From Onthophagus taurus (Eukaryota > Arthropoda > Insecta > Coleoptera > Scarabaeidae): a stretch of DNA of 64,000 nucleotides. The translations under genes and the position numbers were made by a program. This document shows positions 11,791-23,700 of this stretch, piece after piece. Each line of letters starts with the position of its first letter. Position 1 is the stretch's first letter. The notes under the pieces are model-generated. The model had not been told where the DNA came from. It was given only the letters and a program-made list of their open reading frames with translations, and ran no database searches. The stretch spans positions 3,472,001 through 3,536,000 of the forward strand of contig NC_091968.1 in NCBI RefSeq assembly GCF_036711975.1. Direction: 5' to 3'.

Positions 11791-14703
11791 ACCGGCGAGA
11801 CGATAGCAACAAACCGCTCAGCAACAAATTTTTTCCTTTATATTTCCACCTACTTCTAGAGCCCATATCTTCGTTATCTAGAAAGATAGCATCAATTTAC
11901 CTCAGAATTACCAAACTTCACGGCCTTGTGCAGCCGTTGCCAGATAGAAATTCAACAAATCGTTTACATATTCGGAAAGAGCTGACCTTGGACTATCTTA
12001 TTCCGAGTTTTCGTCCATCAATATCTGTCGGCGTCTGTAAAGAAAATGTTCCTGAAAAAGAGCCTACAGTTGGCAACAAACTTTACTTTTGTATTTCCAT
12101 CTATGTACTTTTCGGACGGATATCTTTGTTATTTATAACGCTAGCGGAAAACTAAGCACACGGTTGGAAAGCTTGGTCGTTACTCTATCATAAACCGAGT
12201 TTTCGTCCGCCGATATGGTGATAATGAGAGCAAGAAAAAATAAGAAACGTCGTGCTATCACGAATTTTTGGCGTGGCTAAACCACGCTTGGGTTAATAAC
12301 TCTCTTATATGACGGGGAGGAAACTCTAGAACTATATTCATCCTATGGCAAATTTTCTGCTCTTTTCATCGGTATATAACACATCTCAATCACACGTTTG
12401 CACAATCGTTTTTCAGCCCAGCAACAAACTTTTTCCTTGTATTTCCGTCTACTTCTAGGGCCAATATTTTCGTTATCTAGAAAGATAGCGAAAAACTAAG
12501 CACACGGTTGGAAAGCTTTGTCTTTTCTATATCTTAAACCATGTTTTCATCCGCCGATATATTAATAATAAGAGCAGAAAAAAATAAGAAACGAAACACT
12601 ACATTTAAATCACCTCAAAATTGACCCACTTTAAGGCTTTGTGCAGCCGTTATCAGAGGGAAATTCAACAAATGGTTTACTATTACATATTCGAAAAGAG
12701 CTAACCTTGGCCTGTCTTATTTCGAGTTTTCGTCCGGCAATATCTGCCGGCGTCTGTAAAAGAAACATACCTGAAAGACAACCTACAGGTAGCAGAACGC
12801 AATCACTTCTTATCCTAACTTTCTTATTTGATGAAGGAAAAATTGGGACAAAATTTTACCCGAGAGAGAATCCTAACTTCATTTCATGTTGACAGATAAT
12901 TTTTCATTCACTGATGATACATACACATTTGGATAAGAGAATCTGTCTCGATCTTTTAGGCGCAAAAAGGATTAATTCGGTCTTTGATGGGTTAATGTAT
13001 AGATTGTGACGTTCAAAAATATCAGCTATACTCTGAAGATCAGAGTTAATACGTTCACAAGCAGCTGTCACATCAGACGGCGGAAAGGAGCAGTACAGTT
13101 GAGTGTCATCAGCGTAAAAATGCGATCTACAATATTTTATGAAGGTTTTAAAATGACATGTATACACAGTATACAAAAGAGGCCCAAGAATGGATCCTTG
13201 TGGTACACCCGACGATAAACTCAACGCATCCGAGATACTGTCACCAACAATAACTGACTGTCGACGATTTTTCAAATAACTCCGCAGCAATTCAACGGCC
13301 CCGTCATCCAGTCCAACAAATTGCAAAATAGAACACAGTAGGTCATGGTTGATTGTGTCAAATGCTTTGGAAAAATCTACAAGACACAAAACCGTGGCAT
13401 TTCCCTTGTCTATTTCAGATACCACATCATCTATAATGGAAATCAATGCGGTGGTACAGCTGAAGCCAGGTCTAAATCCAGACTGCATTTCTGGCAAGAT
13501 ATTGTTTTTGTCTATAAAATCACGCAGTTGAAAAGCTAGAACCTTTTCAGTTACCTTCGATAGTACAGGAAGGATGCTTATGGGTCTTAAATGCATAAAA
13601 TCAATAGGGTTTTTAATTTTTGGTAATGGTCTAACCAGAGCAATCTTCCACGAATCTGGAAAGACACTCTCACTTATACAGAAATTTACAATATGAGTCA
13701 AATATAAAAGAATATGAGGACATGATAACTTAATTAAACCAATATTTAATCCATCTATATCCGTAGAATTACTTTTTATTGAAGATATGCTTTTCATAAT
13801 ATCAATATCATTAATTGGAGTAAAAGAAAAAGTTGCATTAATCAACTTATTGCTAGTATAAAACTGAAAAAGCTCATTATCCACTGATGTATTTTGCGTT
13901 ATGGAGTTTACAAAAAAATGGTTTATTTTGTCAGGATGACGGAGAGATCCAGGTATTATGCTGCGCTTAACGTTATTCAACCCAAGTGATTTCAGACCAT
14001 GCCATGCGTTATATTTAGTTTATCAATTTAAAAAACGCGTATGCAAATGCGTAAGCGAAGTGCGTCGCACATCGTTGGAAAGAGCAGAAAATTTCCCATA
14101 AGAGAAAATGAATATAGTTCTAGAGTTTTCTCCCCTTCATATAAGAGAGTTATTGACCCAAGCGTGGTTTAGTCGCGGCAAAAATTCGTGGTTTAGGTAG
14201 TTCATAGTCAGAAAAAAGGACATCGTTAGAAAGAGCAGGAAATTTCCCATAAACTGAATATAGTTGTAGAGTTTTCTCCCTGTCAAATAGGAAAGTTATT
14301 AGTGCAAGAAATATTTGCTTTTTCAGGTGCGTTTCTCTTACAGACGCTGATAGATATTGGCGGACGAAAACTCGGAGTAAGATAGTCCAAGGTCAGCTCT
14401 TTCCGAATAGGTAAACCATTTATTGAATTTCCATCGCGTAACGGCTGCACAAGGCCGTGAAGTTTGGTAATTCTGAGGTAAATTGAATGCAGCGCGACGT
14501 TTCTTATTTTTTCTTGCTCTTATTATCAACATATCGGCGGACGAAAACTGGCGGTTTAAGATAGAGAAAAGACCAAGCTTTCCAACCGTATACATAGTTT
14601 TTCGCTATCTTTCTAGATAACAAAGATATGGGCCCTAGAAGTAGGTTTAAATATAAAGGAAAAAGTTTGTTGCTGAGCGGTTTGTTGCTATCGTCTCGCC
14701 GGT
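11791..14703. mobile_element. Foldback/Mutator-like element with 9-bp target duplication
   Basis: Begins ACCGGCGAGACGATAGCAAC and ends with the exact complement GTTGCTATCGTCTCGCCGGT. It is flanked by a perfect 9-bp direct repeat ACATTTGAA at 11782-11790 and 14704-14712. Inverted homology reaches about 630 bp inward on each side. The left arm is partly duplicated: GTGCAGCCGTT at about 11926 and again near 12637. Long inverted repeats, internal direct repeats and a 9-bp duplication fit Drosophila-type Foldback or Mutator elements. No transposase is visible. The middle (about 12900-13985) is a reverse transcriptase ORF. Confidence 0.88.
12904..13980 (-). CDS. Non-LTR reverse transcriptase ORF inside the foldback element
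   Basis: Uninterrupted 358-codon ORF. Motifs in order: SDIDGLN-like opening (SNSTDIDGLNIGLIKLS), SWKIALVRPLPK, LRPISILPVLSKVTEKV, MQSGFRPGFSCTTAL, LVDFSKAFDTINHDLL, SSGVPQGSILGPLLY and the catalytic FYADDTQLY. These are the fingers and palm of a CR1/Daphne/Crack-type LINE. The endonuclease upstream and the C-terminal half and 3' tail downstream are missing, so it is truncated at both ends. It is the only long TE ORF in the window without a frame break. It may be recent, or captured by the surrounding element. It is not expected to be an autonomous retroelement. Confidence 0.9.
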   Translation of the reverse strand: MNNVKRSIIPGSLRHPDKINHFFVNSITQNTSVDNELFQFYTSNKLINATFSFTPINDIDIMKSISSIKSNSTDIDGLNIGLIKLSCPHILLYLTHIVNFCISESVFPDSWKIALVRPLPKIKNPIDFMHLRPISILPVLSKVTEKVLAFQLRDFIDKNNILPEMQSGFRPGFSCTTALISIIDDVVSEIDKGNATVLCLVDFSKAFDTINHDLLCSILQFVGLDDGAVELLRSYLKNRRQSVIVGDSISDALSLSSGVPQGSILGPLLYTVYTCHFKTFIKYCRSHFYADDTQLYCSFPPSDVTAACERINSDLQSIADIFERHNLYINPSKTELILFAPKRSRQILLSKCVCIISE

Positions 14704-15214
14704 ACATTTGAATGACATCTGGAAAGATATTGGAAGACACAAAATATCTAGAAAATGATTGAGAGATGTCCGCAATGATGTCGAGGGTTGGTACAAATGA
14801 TATTATATATAGTTAACACCTGCCACCACGTCGCAGCAATAGAAGAAAATACTGACACAATTAAAAGATAACCGATTAGTATATAAGTCACGTTTATAAT
14901 CCTTTCTATTAAGTCTTTGTTTTAGGGCCGGTTTATCAATATCTAGTTAAGTCGATTTATCTGTCGGTTAAAATTGTATCTAATAGATAACGTCGACGAA
15001 TCGTTAATCTACCCGTAGCTTAGGGTTATCTTTTAGATAAATATGACATTTGGATACCCACCAGATTGAAGTACTGGTTAAGGGTTTACCTATTAGATAT
15101 TGTCAAAAAGATATGAGCGCAAGTTTGGTTGCTTGGTGAAAGGAAATGACATCAAAACCAAAATATAACATAATTCAAAGGTCAAAGTCAAAAATAAATT
15201 AAGCTATTGTGGTG

Positions 15215-16326
15215 ATGGATAAGCAGGAGAAAGTGAAAAGATCCTCTAATTTTACTAAAGCAGAAAAAAACTTGCTGATTGATTTGGCAAACAAATACAA
15301 AAATATAATAGAAAATAAGAGAACCGACGCTGTAACATGGAAACAAAAAGATGAATGTTGGGGTAAAATTACTGCAAAATTTAATTGTTGTAGTATTGGA
15401 ATAGTAAGTAAAAACGTTGAAATAAAACAAATATAAAATAATCTGAATTCATGGCTTTAGCCAAGAACTACAAAACAACTGCGAATGAAATATGATAGGA
15501 TAAAAAAGGAAATAAAAATTATTCTGGGCACAAAAATTACTTAAAAGGCACGTGTGGTGGAAAGCCAATGAAAGAACCAGTTCCATCCACCGAAAGTGAA
15601 AAAACTTACAGATACAATTTTGTTGTCTGTAACAGGATTTATGAAAAAGGCAAATGCCTTTTCTTTTAAATTAGGTGGTATTTTTTAAAAATTCATTTGT
15701 TAGTAATGAATGGTATGGACATTAATAATATCGATACAAATGTAACAAAGGACGTCACAGAAGAAGACGTTATGTGCCACTGGAATGAATTTAAAGTTGC
15801 AATGCTACAAACCGAAAAACATCCGGCATTACAACTTCAAAGTAATTTCCAGGATAACACTTCTTCTTCTTTGGAAACACAAAATATTCCTCCAAACACT
15901 ATATCAGAAGTAGAGATTACCCCAATCATAGAAGTAATTCCTTCGGAAGTTATTACCAAAAACAATGTCAAAATGAAAATGAGTCTGATTATGCAGAGTT
16001 ATGCACGGTATGCACTACGGTGTTACTTGATGCTTATTATACTTACTTTTATAGAATGGTCGAGCCGTAGGAGACCTGTTATTAAAAAAAAGTTGTAACA
16101 AATCTGTACCAACGCAATTTGAAAACTTGGTAGAAAGAAAGGAAAGTTTATTAACAGCACTCACAGAACAGTTCAGTAAGCAAAATATTTGGACAGAAGA
16201 AGAGCATAAAGTAAAGATGGAACTACTTGGCATACAAAAAGAACAAGAAGCCGTAAAATTACGTACACTTCAAATGGAATTGGAAATAGCAAAATTGAAA
16301 TTTCCACAATATCAATCTGGGGATTA
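15215..16326 (+). pseudogene. Harbinger Myb/SANT-like DNA-binding protein (broken)
   Basis: Opens with MDKQEKVKRSSNFTKAEKN and continues ATWKQKDECWGKI-type text (TWKQKDECWGKITAKFN), a trihelix/MSANT domain as used by Harbinger elements to bring the transposase to its ends. The frame breaks after about 70 codons. Further pieces follow in other frames: LRMKYDRIKKEIK near 15490, an acidic linker 15697-16060, and a C-terminal charged helix 16127-16326 (SLLTALTEQFSKQN, EEHKVKMELLGIQKEQEAV). Several frameshifts make it non-functional. Confidence 0.75.
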
Positions 16327-16543
16327 GATCGCCATTGGATTTTTTTTATAATTTGTTATATTGTTATAACTTATCTTATAAGTGATATTTGAGTATAGTA
16401 TTTTTTATTTAAATTCAACTATTTATAGACAACGTATTTCTTAATAAACAACAATCCACATTTATACGAATTCTTTAAATTATACGAATATAATTACGAA
16501 TTCAAATAATATCTAAATAAAATTGATTATTATGTTATAAATT

Positions 16544-17256
16544 TTAATTTAGGAGGTTAGGAAAATAATTCGCGAAAAGTTGATTTCTAGCATTTCCTAG
16601 TAATTCACCATCTTCTATATCAAGGTTATCTACCTCGACAGTATTTACATTTATTCCAAGATCATATGGAGGTATTTCTTCCTTTACATTTATTGCTATG
16701 TTATGTAGCACTGCTCTAGCAACAATTACTGTCATTGCAGTTTCTAGTTTCAATCGGAGCTTGAGTGCAAGTACAGGAAATCTTCTCTTCCACATGCCAT
16801 ATTGCCGTTCCACTGGATTTCTAGTTCCTATTAAAGATTCATTATATAGTTCTTTTACTCTATTTCGGGTATTCAGCAAAGGTGTTACCAAATATTTGGT
16901 ATTACGATATCCGCTGTCACCTACTAGCAAAGCATTACCATACTCATTATTTTCAAACCTTTGCTTTAATAATGAATTATCAAAATTTTTAAATCCACCG
17001 AGGACACAGTTTAAACATTCAATGAAAAAAAGCCCTTTCGATTCCGGAATGTCTCTGCACGTGGTCCACCTATAATTATTATCCACTCATTAATATTAAT
17101 TCATATGTTTCGATTAAAAGAGATTGCTTACCTGGCGAAATAATGCTAATATGAGTACAGTCGATACTGCCTATCACCCGTGGAAATCTAGCTTTTCCAT
17201 AAAATTGTTCTTGTGATTTCTCTATTTGGTCACCAGTAGGCATACGTAGTTAGACA
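16544..17256 (-). pseudogene. Harbinger transposase (HARBI1-like DDE nuclease), broken
   Basis: Minus-strand reading from the right: TGDQIEKSQEQFYGKARFP, then RVIGSIDCTHISIISPG (first catalytic Asp region), a possible small intron, and FRNRKGFFSLNV with an in-frame stop. Next comes a deletion of roughly 15 codons where the second Asp (WPGS.HD) should be, then ALLVGDSGYRNTKYLVTPLL and RNPVERQYGMWKRRFPVLAL with the C-terminal DDE_4 signature. The stop and the lost second Asp mean no activity. Family identity is secure from these motifs. Confidence 0.85.
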
Positions 17257-17762
17257 TTATCCTTATCTTCATCGCTTTCTAATAAATACTCATGTAAGAA
17301 TTCCATTAAAGAGGTTTTCGAAAACAAAGCACACGGGAATGACAACTCACAAATCAACTTCACAAACTAAAGACAATTATTCAAATTTGACCAATCATGT
17401 TTTATTTCCGTTTCTAATGTTAACACTCAGGGGTACCAACTGTTTTCTATCTTGTTGTTTGCTGCCTGTCGGGTAGAAAGTTGCTGGATAAACGCGTCAC
17501 TGAGGTTATCTGTTAGACAAGTTTATCCATGAGTTGCGTATCTAACAGATTTAACTCGACATTGATAAACCGGCGCTAAATGTCATAAAATAAGCTTCAT
17601 TTTGACTTCGAATAAAAATCATTTTTAAAAAATTCCAAACGTTTTTGAAAGTGATAAATATATATATATGATTAAAGGGTTATCAATTTATCAAAGACGA
17701 TATTGACGGTTATCAGAGATAATATTTAACCAAACGTCAAAAGTGATTTTGAATGCATCAAA

Positions 17763-20700
17763 ATGACAGCAAATAGTAAAGATTCTTTTTATGCACCAGA
17801 AGTGAAACCCCCCGCAGATTTTATTCTGGTTCAAAAAATTGAGATATCAGATGCCCTAATATTCCAAAATACACAGTATCTAACGAATTTAAAAAAGGCG
17901 GGATTAACTGTTGAAGTTGTTGATGGCGTCAAATTCACCGATTGTATTTTTGTCAAATTAACCGCTTCCGATGAATCTTTTGCACACATAGCAAAAATAC
18001 ACGGATTGTATCCAACGTATCAGCACGACAGAACGATTCCGAAATATTCCCAATGGTTCAGTTTTTTTAAAACTAAGATATCATTAAAACCAAAGCTTCA
18101 AGATCCGATGTTTCGCAGATGCAGGTTTTTGATTTTTAATAATTAATTGAATAAATTTTATTAGAAACTTTTTAGTAATTCAGTTCGAGGACAAGCAACC
18201 ACGACGTTTACAAGCGCTGAAAGAATCGCGTTAATTAGTTGCGTTTTAGAGAGGACGCGATATGGTAGATTACAAAATGAATATGGTTTGGGAAGCTTAT
18301 TGGCCAATAAAAACTTCCACGATGCTTATCCTTTACATGATAGTCCACTAAAATGGAGCGAATCTGGACCTTTAAGCGATAGACAAGTTGATTAGTACAT
18401 TTATTAATTCGAAAATCTAAAATTGCTTCAAAGATTTTAGCTAAATATTGGGCAAGTTGGTTAAAATTTTATCAATACCAACCGATTCATATTATTTATA
18501 AATATTACGGATCGGAAATTGCTTTTTTTTACGCCTGGTTGCAGTTTTATACGATATTGCTACTTGTTCCAACATTTATGGGGTTATTCACAATATGTAT
18601 ATCGTATTTTGAATTAAATATTTCACGGAAATCAGTTCTTAGAGTGTAAGTAATAATATACAGTGATACAATAAAGTCTACATACAGTCCGGAAAATGAT
18701 AATATCTCAGTTCCCGAAATGTAATTCAATGAAATTTTTTAACAAAACATATAAGAAGTCCATATTATTTTCATATTTTACATAAAAACTATATATACAG
18801 TATTTCCCCAGATCGAGTTACAAAGAGGAAAAAAAATTTTGTTACTGATTTTTCAAACTTATCTCAGCATAAATAATGCGTCGGATATGTTCAAACTACT
18901 AAATCGCATGAATTTTATACTCTAACTATAAAAGTTAACTAATTATTCCAATTTTTATGTAAAAATTGGAGTTTTTTCTAAATTGAAAATTGAAATTGAA
19001 GTTCAATTTATAATATGTAATCATTAGGACACGGAACTTTTGTAACAAAACGACACGATTTCCCCCCTCCACTCGTTCTCAGCAGAAAATTTCATACAAA
19101 AGTTGTTCTAAATTAAATTCTAAAACAATTTTTTCAATACAAAATATACATATATATACAGGGTGACATAGAAAAAAGTACATTGCATAGTGCCACACAA
19201 TAGAGGACACTAAAATAAGAAAGAAAGTTCCTATGAACATGGGTCCGCAAGGCCTACGGTTAAAAGATACGGGGTGTTGAATTTTATTTTTTTTGTGGTT
19301 TTTTTTTTGAATATCTTTAGCCAGAGACGCAAAAAATTGATAAAATGTGGTATACAGGGGTTTTTTATCATGCTAAATTCAAATATGATCTTAGTTTTGT
19401 GATTACTGATAGAGAGCGCTACATACATACAGGGTTCCATCTCTATTGAATCGGTCCTAACTTTTTCTTTTTTGCTATACACTGTATGTCATTTTCGACT
19501 GAAAAAATTTGTTATCCATGCATCTGAAAGCCGACAATGCACGTTAATTATTCAAAAAGCGCCAAAGTAACCTTTGCAAAAACAATGATAAATAACAATT
19601 GAATAATGTGTCATAATTTAGTGTCCTCTATTGTGTGGCACTATGCAATGTACTTTTTTCTATGTCACCCTGTATATATAAACATTTTTTTGAGGTTATG
19701 TTCTTAATTATTGATCAAATCAAAAATTTTTATTAACAATATTTGTTTAGAATTACTTCTGGAACAGTGTTCGTTAATAAAATTTTTTGGTAACTTAAAA
19801 TTTTTATTTCCCTCTGAATAGTATGCTATCAAAAGTAATTATCTCAATAATTATTGTTTTTATCAAAAAATGTTTTAAATAAAATTTGTTTCAATTTCGA
19901 TTTTGAATCAATTATCTTAATACAAAAATTTTACATCTCTATTAATTAAGCGTCTAAGTGTAATTATGTATAAAAATTCAAAAATTATTATTTTGAGGTT
20001 ATCTCCTTAATTATTAATTAAATCAAAAAATTTTGTTAACAATATTTGTTAAGAATTGCCTCAGGAACAGTGTTTGTCAAAACAATTTTTTTCTAACTTG
20101 AAATTTTAATTTCCCACTGAACAGTATGCTACAAAAATTAATATTTTTGAGGTTATATCCTTATTGTTGATTTAATCAAAAAATGTTGTTAACAAAATTT
20201 GTTTAGAATTACTTCAGGAACAGTGTTTGTTAATACAATTTTTTTCTAACTTAAAATTTTAATTTCCCTCTGAATAGTATGCTACAAAAATTAATATTTT
20301 TGAGGTTATCTCCTTAATTATTAATTAAATCAAAAAATTTTGTTAACAATATTTGTTAAGAATTGCTTCAGGAACAGTGTTTGTCAAAACAATTTTTTTC
20401 TAACTTAAAATTTTAATTTCCCACTGAACAGTATGCTAGAAAAATTAATATTTTTGAGGTTATATCCTTATTGTTGATTTAATCAAAAAATTTTGTTAAC
20501 AAAATTTGTTTTGTTAACAAAATGTTTGTTATCGCAATAATTATTGTTTTTATCAAAAAATATTTTAAATAAAATTTGTTTCAATTTCGATTTTGAATCA
20601 ATTATCTTAATAAAAAAATTTTACATCTCTATTAATTAAGCATCTAAGTGTAATTATGTATAAAAGTGGAAAAATCATTATTTTGAGGTTATCTCTTTAA

Positions 20701-23700
20701 TTATTGATTAAATCAAAAAAAAAATGTTGACAAAGTTTGTTTAGAATTGTTTCAGGAACAATTTTTGTTAACACAATCTTTTTCTAACTTGAAATTTAAA
20801 TTTCCCACTGAACAGTATGCTGTTCCTTTAATTAAAACGAGTGGAGGGGGGAAATCGTATCGTTTTGTTACAAAAGTTCCATGCCCTAGTAATCATAGAA
20901 ACCATAAAACTTACAAGTTATGTTGGTGAGATTAAGTCTTTTCATGCGATGTTAACCGTGAAAGACAGAATTTATTTAATACATACTGTGCTATGGTACT
21001 AGTGAATCATGTTTTCGTGTAGTTATCAAAAATTCCAGCAAAAATATCCGGACACAAAAATATCTCATGTTGGGGCTCACAAACTTATGAAAAAAATTTT
21101 GGAAACGGGTTCTGTATTATCCATAAAGAGGCAGACAAAGAGACTAAAGGAGGAAGACGCTGCTTTTCAGATAGCTTTTCAACAAATGACATTGTTTCAT
21201 CCCAGCATTGTCGTTATTGGAGCGATGTAAATCCAATTACCCTTAAATTTTATACGGTCAATACAATTTCAGCAAGATAGTTGCCCAGCTTATCATTCAC
21301 ACATTGTGCCAAATGGTTAAATTTACAATTTCGTCAAAAATGGATTGAACGAAATGGTCCTACTTGATGGCCATCATGTAGTCCTGATCTTACAATTATG
21401 GATTTTTATTTTTGGGAACGATTGAAACAAATGTTTTACGGTGAACCATTACAAGATGATTCAGAACTGTTAAAACTAAGAATAATTAAAGCGATAGAAT
21501 CTCTACTACTGGCGGAAATTCGTACTTCTTATAAAGAATTTAGAACTCGTCTTCAAATGTGTGCCGAATTGGGAGGGAATTTGTTTGCATGAGGATTTGT
21601 TCACTTACAAATAAATAATATTTATTACTTACATAGTGCGTTATTAAAATTTACATTTAAAATATTTTATTTACAACTATTGAATTATCTATTCGTTATA
21701 CATTTGATTTTTGGCGGGTAATGACACGCATTACCCATGACTGACAAAGTGTTGAATAATGAAGCCATTATTCCACAGTTCTGACACGGCCTACTAATCA
21801 AAAAATAAAATATTAACAGAAATGAGAGCTTTCTTATATTGAGGTTATGTCTGAAATGTCTATCAAGTTTCATTTTTTTCCTTTTTTTTGATTTTTTTTT
21901 CAAAATTAAATGGTTGTAGATAAAGTATAGTATTCAACTTGCGTATAATGGATGTTACCCACTCAGATTAACTTCATCTTCGTGGGTAACAGCCGCCATT
22001 ATACGCTTGTTGAATAATATACTATTATTCAATTAGCCATATTTTAATTTGATTTGTCCGTATATTTTTCACTAACATATGTTGTAACTTTTATTTTATT
22101 TTATTGGTTTCTATGGTTACATATCGTAAATTAAACTTGAAAAATTTTTAATTTAAGAAAAGTATAATTTTTACATAAAAATGTGAATAATTAGTTAACT
22201 TCTATAGTTAGAATATAAAGTACGTGCGATTTAGGTCCAGCCTTAGGCTCGTTACTACCATCTTCTGGTTAAGCTATCTAAGGGATTATTACCACGGTTG
22301 CGGCTATTTTACGCACTCAGATTGGCTAGTAGACGGGTTTATCTGTAAGATAAATTTAACTAAAAGATGGTAGTAATGGACCTTAGTGGTTTGAACATAT
22401 CAGACGCATTATTTATGCTGAGATAAGTTTGAAAAATCAGTAATAAATTTTTTTTTCCTCTTTGTAACTCGATCCGGGGACATACTGTATAAGCTATTAT
22501 TAATTAAGTTGAACACAACATAATCATATCTTTAACTCAAAAAAGTCTACATACAGTCCTAAAAAAAGTCTATCAATGTCCGTTATAGCTCAATAAAAAT
22601 ATACAACTATCTACCGCTGAATAACAACTAAAACTGGACTAACACTAGCACTAGACCTAGAACTAAAAACATTCCGTTTAACCGTGCGTCACTTAAAACG
22701 GCTAATCTTGAATTTTTCTACTTTTAATTGTAATGTTAGTTCTAGAAACAGTTGTAACTGGCCTAGTTAGCATAAGATATCATTATGTTTCATATTTTTA
22801 TTGAACTAAAACTAGAACTAACACTAGACCTAGAACTAGAATAATTCGGGTTTAGCCGTCTTGAGGGACGTGCGGCTAAATCCGAATGTTTCTAGTTCTA
22901 GATCTAGTGTTAGTTCTAGTTTTGTACTATCACTAAAACTAACACTAGACCTAGAACTAGAATAATTCGAATTTAGCAGTCTTGAGAGACGTGCTGCTAA
23001 GCCCGAATATTTCTATAATAAAGAAAAGGTGTCGTTGAATTAAATTTATTAATTTCTTACAATGTTTAAATCAGTGCTATACGTATTTCGAGCTATAAGT
23101 TCTTCATCAGGCACGACTATAAGAGACAATTATTTTAATTAAGTTATATAAGAAATTAATTAATATTTACCGTCAATTAAGGAATAAAACGAAAGTTAAT
23201 ATGTGCACATCACAACGAAATAACATTTCAAGCGGATAATGTATAAAATCCTCTACTCAAAAGCGAGTAGCAAAAGATAAAAGCGAAAACGAAAATATTC
23301 ACAAATTATTTTATTAAGAAGACACGTGCGTGGGAGTTAAAACAGGACTGAGGTAGCTGAGGTAACAGGAAAATGAGGGCTAGTGCGTGTGTATAAAGTC
23401 AAAAAAAAGGGGGGGGGCGATTTATTAGATAAATTTAAGGAAGTTCCTGTATTTGTTGAATTCTGTTATGTCATTTAATAGCAAATCATTATCACTTTTA
23501 TTATTAATACGTATAAAATATTCCTCGTAGAGGTCCAGTTCTCTGGATTTTTTAATTATCTTGAGAAGTTTGGCGCTTTCCAAAGAAGATTTATGGTTGT
23601 TATTCCTTAAATGCTTAAAGAAGGTGGAAGACTCTTTGGTAAAGTGCTCTTTGATTCTGGTTTTAAGGCTTCTACCAGTTTGGCCTATGTGAAAATATTC

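Larger units (their letters stand above)
14935..17576. mobile_element. PIF/Harbinger DNA transposon (degenerate)
   Basis: Terminal inverted repeats GGGCCGGTTTATCAAT (left) and ATTGATAAACCGGCGC (right). It encodes the two proteins expected of the superfamily, in convergent orientation: a Myb/SANT-like protein on + and a DDE nuclease on -. TTA stands outside the left end and TAA outside the right end. These are complementary rather than identical, so they do not prove a TWA duplication. Confidence 0.88.
18798..22487. mobile_element. TIR transposon with long arms and transposase remnant
   Basis: Ends CAGTATTTCCCCAGATCGAG and, complemented, CAGTATGTCCCCGGATCGAG, followed by about 200-300 bp of inverted homology on each side (for example ATAAATAATGCGTCGGATAT against ATATCAGACGCATTATTTAT). 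TA flanks it. It contains a MITE, a 154-bp tandem repeat, a transposase remnant and two mini-hairpins. Confidence 0.8.

Noticed and set aside
13006-13539. Plus-strand frames of 60-70 codons
   Set aside because: Shadows of the minus-strand reverse transcriptase.
14930-17580. TWA target duplication for the Harbinger element
   Set aside because: The outside bases are TTA and TAA, which are complementary and not a direct repeat, so no duplication can be claimed.
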